The translations under genes were made by a program, and so were the position numbers. From an uncultured Clostridia bacterium (lineage in GTDB: Bacteria > Bacillota > Clostridia > Christensenellales > Borkfalkiaceae), in assembly GCA_905235785.1 (NCBI GenBank), contig CAJOMP010000001.1, positions 1 through 64,000 of the forward strand: a stretch of 64,000 nt of DNA. The letters are read 5' to 3'. Under the pieces are notes generated by a model that made no database searches, was not told the origin of the DNA, and saw only the letters and a program-made list of their open reading frames with translations. Shown in pieces: positions 59,677 to 64,000 of the stretch. The number at the start of each line of letters is the position of its first letter. The first letter of the stretch is position 1.

Positions 59677-61380
59677 TTAAACAATCGCGTTTTTAAATTG
59701 TTCAGCCTTTTCAATAAGTGTTTTTGCGTGTTCTACTGCGGAAGAATTGTCCGTTGTGCCACCGGAAAGTCTAACTATTTCCGATATTTTACCGTTGTTA
59801 TCAAGTGATCTTACAACAGTAGTCGTTTTATCATCCGACTCGGTTTTTATAATTAAGACATTATTGTCGGCAAAAGAAACGATTTGCGGCAAATGCGACA
59901 CAGCGATAACCTGTACCGAGCGTGAAATTTTTACGAGTTTTTCGGCAACAATCCAAGCGATTGCCCCGCTGATGCCTGCGTCGATTTCATCAAAAATAAA
60001 AGTAGAAATTTCATTGTATTTGGCAGTCTGCGCCTTCACGGACAACATAAATCTACTCATTTCGCCGCCGCTTATAACGTCTGAAAGCGGCTTAACGGGT
60101 TCTCCGGAATTTGCTGAAAACATAAACCTTATTGCATCAAAACCGTTTGCGCTGTCGAATTTGCACTCGTCAAACAACGGAATTTCCGAAAATTCAACAT
60201 AAAACCGCGCCTTATTCATGCCTAATTCTTTCAATTCGGTAAGAACGTTATCGGCAAATATCTGCGCGCTTTTTCTTCGCTTTTCACTCAATTCAGTATA
60301 TAATGCGTACAATTCTTTTTGTTTTTTCAGTATATTGTTTTGCAAATCTGCAAAATATTCATTGAAATTTTCAAGTTTTTCACGCTCGGTTTTAGCGCCG
60401 ATTAAAAATTCTTGCGCTCCGCTAAAATCTCCGCCGTACTTTTTAAATATGTTTTTGATAACGCCGAGCCTTTCTTCCACTTCGTCAAGGCTGTATTCGC
60501 TATATCCTAAATCGTCCAAAAGTTCGCCGGTCGAACTTAAAATATCGTCTATTTCCGCATAAACACCGTTGAGTCTTTCGGAAATTTCTCCGTAGTCCTT
60601 GTTAAGTTCGGCGATTCCGTTCAACGCTCTTACGGCGTTTGACAAAATATCCGAGACTCCACCCTCATCCCCGATACCGCTTTTTACTGCGTTTAGTGCG
60701 AAAACGATTCTTTCTCTATTGAGTAATTTATCTTTAATCGCTGAAAGTTCTTCAAATTCGGTTTCTTTAATATCAGCGGTTTCTATTTCTTTTATCTGAT
60801 AATTAAGTATATCGAGACGTATTAGTCTCGAAGTTTCATCGCCGCCCGCCGCGGTAAGTTCTTTGGATAACGCTTTTAATTCGTCGTATGCGTTTTTTAT
60901 TTTATCCGATAGTCCGTTATCGTCAACCCCCGTGAATTTATCTAAAAGTTTTAATTGATTTGCGGTGTTAAGCAGATAAAAATGCTCGCTCTGCCCGTGA
61001 ACGTCGATAAGAGTTGCCGTGAGTTTTTTCACCATTGAAACCGTCGCGGAATTCCCGTTAATACTAACCGTGTTTTTCCCGGAAGCGGTAAATTTTCTCG
61101 TTATAATTAAAATATCTTCTTGTTCAAGTCCAAACTCTTCGATTACAGAATACGCGGCTAAATTATTTTCTATATCAAACTCAGCGGAAACAACGCACTC
61201 TTCTGCGCCGCTACGGATAAGCGTTTTATCCGCTTTTGCGCCGAGAACAAAATTAAGGGATTCGAGTATAACGGACTTACCCGAACCGGTTTCGCCCGAT
61301 AAAACGTTGAATCCCCGCATAAAATCTATTTCCGCGCTTTCGATTAAAGCGACGTTTTTAACGATTAACTTATTAAGCAT
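59677..61380 (-). CDS. recN: DNA repair protein RecN
   Basis: SMC-like ATPase that gathers DNA ends during double-strand break repair. It has 567 aa. Walker A GETGSGKS (29-36), Q-loop, coiled coil arms (about 150-350), the signature VISGGEMSRFMLSV and Walker B FDEIDAGISG are visible. Its start overlaps the argR stop as TAATG. Confidence 0.96.
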   Translation of the reverse strand: MLNKLIVKNVALIESAEIDFMRGFNVLSGETGSGKSVILESLNFVLGAKADKTLIRSGAEECVVSAEFDIENNLAAYSVIEEFGLEQEDILIITRKFTASGKNTVSINGNSATVSMVKKLTATLIDVHGQSEHFYLLNTANQLKLLDKFTGVDDNGLSDKIKNAYDELKALSKELTAAGGDETSRLIRLDILNYQIKEIETADIKETEFEELSAIKDKLLNRERIVFALNAVKSGIGDEGGVSDILSNAVRALNGIAELNKDYGEISERLNGVYAEIDDILSSTGELLDDLGYSEYSLDEVEERLGVIKNIFKKYGGDFSGAQEFLIGAKTEREKLENFNEYFADLQNNILKKQKELYALYTELSEKRRKSAQIFADNVLTELKELGMNKARFYVEFSEIPLFDECKFDSANGFDAIRFMFSANSGEPVKPLSDVISGGEMSRFMLSVKAQTAKYNEISTFIFDEIDAGISGAIAWIVAEKLVKISRSVQVIAVSHLPQIVSFADNNVLIIKTESDDKTTTVVRSLDNNGKISEIVRLSGGTTDNSSAVEHAKTLIEKAEQFKNAIV

Positions 61381-61826
61381 TAAATAGACCTTAAAATTTT
61401 GACTATAATATCCGCGTCGGAATTGTTTTTCGCAACTATTAAAAGAGTATCGTCGCCCGCAATCGTGCCTAAAATCTGCGGAATATGCATTTGGTCAATC
61501 GTCATCCCCGCAGAACTGCCGTTCCCGTTAAGCGTTTTTACAACGATTAGATTATTCGCCGCAACAATAGACACTGTAATTTGCTTGAAAAGATCTTTTA
61601 TTTTTTGCGGAATTTCCGTGTTGAGTGCGCCCGCTCTTTTGTAAACGGATTTCCCCGTTAAGCCTTCGGCTTTTATTAAATCAAGTTCGTTAATATCGCG
61701 CGAAACAGTTGCTTGCGACACATTAAAGCCCTTTTCATTGAGTTTTTCCGTAAGTTCGTCCTGTGTGCATATCTCAAATTCGCTTATTAAATCGCATATA
61801 GCGTTAAGTCTTTCTTTTTTAGTCAT
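61380..61826 (-). CDS. argR: Arginine repressor ArgR
   Basis: Hexameric arginine-dependent regulator of arginine synthesis and catabolism. It has 148 aa: a winged helix (about 1-70, with NVSQATVSRDINEL as recognition helix) and an arginine-binding core with GTIAGDDTLLIV. The gene context (tlyA-nadK-argR-recN) matches Bacillus ahrC. ARG-box operators were not searched elsewhere. Confidence 0.95.
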   Translation of the reverse strand: MTKKERLNAICDLISEFEICTQDELTEKLNEKGFNVSQATVSRDINELDLIKAEGLTGKSVYKRAGALNTEIPQKIKDLFKQITVSIVAANNLIVVKTLNGNGSSAGMTIDQMHIPQILGTIAGDDTLLIVAKNNSDADIIVKILRSI

Positions 61827-61843
61827 TTTACCCTTTATAACCC

Positions 61844-62647
61844 CTATCTGTTCTGTAATTTTTTATTGAGCCTAGTAAAGAATTCGAAACTTTTACGGCG
61901 TAAAAATACAGTTTTATTCTCTGCTTGCGAAACGTACACTATATCGTTGTCGCGTAACGTTGCAACTAATTTCCCGTCAATAAAAAGTCCGGCTTTTGCG
62001 CCGCCTTCGTGCGTTATTACACACGGATTATCGGAAGAACATACAATAGAGCGTGCAAAAAAGGAGTGTGCCGCAACAGGCGTGATACACAGCGCGTTTA
62101 CGTGCGGTTCTATTACGGGCCCGCCTGCCGAAAGAGAATATGCGGTAGACCCCGTGGGCGTCGAAACTATTATCCCGTCTCCCATTATTTTTCTCATGTT
62201 TGCCGAGCCTATCGTTATGCCGAAACTAACTACCATACGAGTATTTTCTTCGTAAATTCTCGAAAAACTAACGTCATTAAGCGCATAATACTCGTTACCG
62301 TTATATCGGATTTTAAGGGTTAGTCGCTCGTCCCTGACCAAATTGCCGTTTTTAAATGATAGAATCGCGTCTTCCGCTTCGTCAAATTCAAATTCCGATA
62401 AAAAGCCTAATCTTCCGCAATTTATACCTATTATCGGAATATTGTATAAATTCGCAATTTCAGTTCTGCGCAAAAGCGTGCCGTCGCCACCCACGACGAG
62501 CATTGCGTCGTAAAAGTTTTGGGTCAAGTTTACATTGCCGCTCAATAAATCAAATAATATATCGTGTTTTTTTAAAAGCGATACTATTTTTGCGCTGTAT
62601 TCCCCGCCGTTGTCTTTATCGGGATTGACATACAATAAAATCTTCAT
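61844..62647 (-). CDS. nadK: NAD kinase
   Basis: Phosphorylates NAD to NADP. From the ATG at 62647 the protein has 267 aa. GGDGT (53-57) is the phosphate-binding and catalytic motif; NDVSFSR and the TPTGSTAYSLSAGGPVI segment follow. No clear ribosome-binding site precedes the ATG; a TTG 9 nt upstream is an alternative start. It lies between tlyA and argR. Confidence 0.95.
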   Translation of the reverse strand: MKILLYVNPDKDNGGEYSAKIVSLLKKHDILFDLLSGNVNLTQNFYDAMLVVGGDGTLLRRTEIANLYNIPIIGINCGRLGFLSEFEFDEAEDAILSFKNGNLVRDERLTLKIRYNGNEYYALNDVSFSRIYEENTRMVVSFGITIGSANMRKIMGDGIIVSTPTGSTAYSLSAGGPVIEPHVNALCITPVAAHSFFARSIVCSSDNPCVITHEGGAKAGLFIDGKLVATLRDNDIVYVSQAENKTVFLRRKSFEFFTRLNKKLQNR

Positions 62648-62710
62648 ACTAATCAAAGGATAACATATTTTAATAAAAATTACAACCTAATAAATAGAAA
62701 ATGAATAAAA

Positions 62711-63472
62711 TTAAAATTTATACAATTCGTTAAAGGTAAAATCTTTACCGCCGTTTTTAGTGAGCAAAATCAAAAATTCGGTGTTTTTATCTTCTTTAAG
62801 CGGCGCAACGGTCATATCGAGCGCGTGAAAACCGACGATACGCGCTGTTTCGTACACTTCTAAACAGACTTGTTTTTTAAGTTTTTCGTCCTTTATGATG
62901 CCGTTTTTAAATTTCCTTTTTTCACCTATTTCAAACTGCGGTTTTATCAGAAGAATAACTTTTCCGTCCGCCGGCAAAATATTGTAAAAAACGGATAAAA
63001 CCTGCTTTAACGATATAAAACTCAAATCGGCGGTAATAAGGTCAAGCGAATCGGTAAAATCGGCAAGAGTAAGATTTTTCGCATTTTTTATTATTCTTAC
63101 TACTTTATCGTTATTTTTAAGCGAATTATGCAATAGGTCGTCGTTTAAATCGACAGCGTAAACTTTCGCCGCGCCGTTTTTTATAAGACAGTCGGTAAAT
63201 CCGCCCGTACTAGCCCCGATATCCGCAACAATAAGATTTTTAACGCTGAAATTAAAGTCCTTTAAGGCTTTCGAAAGTTTGTAACCGCCGAGAGAAACAA
63301 AACTTTCATCAGCGGTAACGGAAATTTCTATTTTTTCGCTTTCACTAACGTCTTTCGACGATTTTAATATTTTTTTACCGTTAAATAAAACGTTTCCGTT
63401 TTCAATTGCCTGTTTCGCCTTTGTTCTTGAATCGAAAAAACCTTTTCTGAACAGATATTCGTCGATTCTCAT
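62711..63472 (-). CDS. tlyA: TlyA-family rRNA methyltransferase
   Basis: 2'-O-methylates rRNA in known members and is often labelled hemolysin A. It has 253 aa: an S4 domain (1-62) and an FtsJ-type Rossmann domain whose SAM motif is DIGASTGGFTDCL (84-96). K65 of SLGGYKL and the later KPQFE (motif X region) complete the K-D-K-E set. It overlaps the polyprenyl synthase gene by 4 nt (ATGA). Confidence 0.93.
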   Translation of the reverse strand: MRIDEYLFRKGFFDSRTKAKQAIENGNVLFNGKKILKSSKDVSESEKIEISVTADESFVSLGGYKLSKALKDFNFSVKNLIVADIGASTGGFTDCLIKNGAAKVYAVDLNDDLLHNSLKNNDKVVRIIKNAKNLTLADFTDSLDLITADLSFISLKQVLSVFYNILPADGKVILLIKPQFEIGEKRKFKNGIIKDEKLKKQVCLEVYETARIVGFHALDMTVAPLKEDKNTEFLILLTKNGGKDFTFNELYKF

Positions 63473-64000
63473 GATTGTCTTTCGTACATCTTATCTGTAA
63501 AAGCGGTTAAAAACCCGATTTTATCTATTTCGCTGATTATTTTTTTTGCTTGTGTATAATGCGTAAACGCTCTCTCTTTCGCCCCGTCGAGCCCGAAAAT
63601 TCTCACGGAAGTAAGTTTGTTTTCGGCGTCGTCTTTATGCGGGGTTTTGCCTATCTGTTCGAGCGTTCCGCACTCGTCCATAATATCGTCGGTTATCTGA
63701 AACAAGATTCCCAAATGATAACCGTATTCTTTAATTTCATCATAATACTTTTTGCCGTTGACACAAGACGCGGCAAGCATAGGCGCGGAAATAAGTTTCG
63801 CCGTTTTATTCAGATAAACGTCATATAGATCTTTTTCCGTGGCGTTAGCGTTGTTTTCGTTTTGCAAATCGAGCGTCTGACCGCCTATCATGCCGCTATA
63901 TCCCGCATATTCGGCGATAAGCGACATTGCCGCAAGATAAAACTGCGACGGATTTTCTTCTTTCAGCATCGTTTCAAAGGCAAAGTTTAAAAGCGCGTCG
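63469..64000 (-). CDS. ispA: Polyprenyl (geranyl/farnesyl) diphosphate synthase, 5' part beyond window
   Basis: The frame is open to the window edge; only the last 177 residues are present. DALLNFAFETM, GGQTLDL and the second aspartate motif ITDDIMDE are clear, so the enzyme elongates isoprenoid diphosphates. The first DDxxD is outside the window. tlyA follows directly, whereas Bacillus has dxs between the two. Confidence 0.93.
   Translation of the reverse strand, partial: DALLNFAFETMLKEENPSQFYLAAMSLIAEYAGYSGMIGGQTLDLQNENNANATEKDLYDVYLNKTAKLISAPMLAASCVNGKKYYDEIKEYGYHLGILFQITDDIMDECGTLEQIGKTPHKDDAENKLTSVRIFGLDGAKERAFTHYTQAKKIISEIDKIGFLTAFTDKMYERQS

Overview
This window looks like a chromosome segment of an endospore-forming Clostridia-type bacterium, moderately AT-rich and probably an uncultured gut lineage. 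Evidence for spores: spoIVA, spoIVB, a ytfI/ytfJ (gerW)-like pair and two DacF-type carboxypeptidases. The arrangement is typical of Firmicutes: strong ribosome-binding sites, many consensus sigma-A promoters with 17-bp spacers, a T-box leader, and the cluster ispA-tlyA-nadK-argR-recN-spoIVB. The exact taxon cannot be settled from sequence alone.

Layout. 0-4 kb: UDP-GlcNAc synthesis (a 5'-truncated glmU, then glmM and glmS). 4-12 kb: a membrane protein, pncB, a DivIVA-like protein, lspA, rluD, der, plsY and spoIVA. 12-14 kb: a zinc/cadmium efflux unit, an ArsR/SmtB sensor with a P1B ATPase, each preceded by the same operator motif. 14-17 kb: a NitT/TauT-type ABC importer on the minus strand. 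17-31 kb: valS, then a seven-gene glycogen operon (pgi, glgB, glgC, glgD, glgA, glgP and a GH13 enzyme). 31-33 kb: a tryptophan-specific T-box controlling a trpB-type gene, then acpP. 33-38 kb (minus): leuS and a cation P-type ATPase. 38-45 kb: galK, purB, an amidohydrolase, an aminotransferase, ppa and an Mrp-type ATPase. 49.5-64 kb: a PadR-type regulator, then a long minus-strand series with rluB, spore and cell-wall genes, scpAB, a site-2 protease, lysA, spoIVB, recN, argR, nadK, tlyA and a partial ispA.

The most unusual part is 45.8-49.35 kb. A XerS-like single tyrosine recombinase gene sits next to a 15-bp direct repeat that recurs 3,468 bp away. Removing the intervening DNA on paper rebuilds a perfect 15+6+15 bp palindrome, which looks like the host dif site. 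The inserted DNA encodes a Rep_1-type HUH rolling-circle initiator, a sigma-like protein, small acidic proteins, a toxin/immunity-like coupled pair and a short RNA-like unit with its own promoter and terminator. DNA at its left junction can fold into a two-stem hairpin whose stems mimic the two dif arms, as in the single-stranded CTX-phage attP. I read this as a minimal rolling-circle element that integrates at dif through the host Xer protein. The geometry is visible in the sequence; the mechanism is inference.
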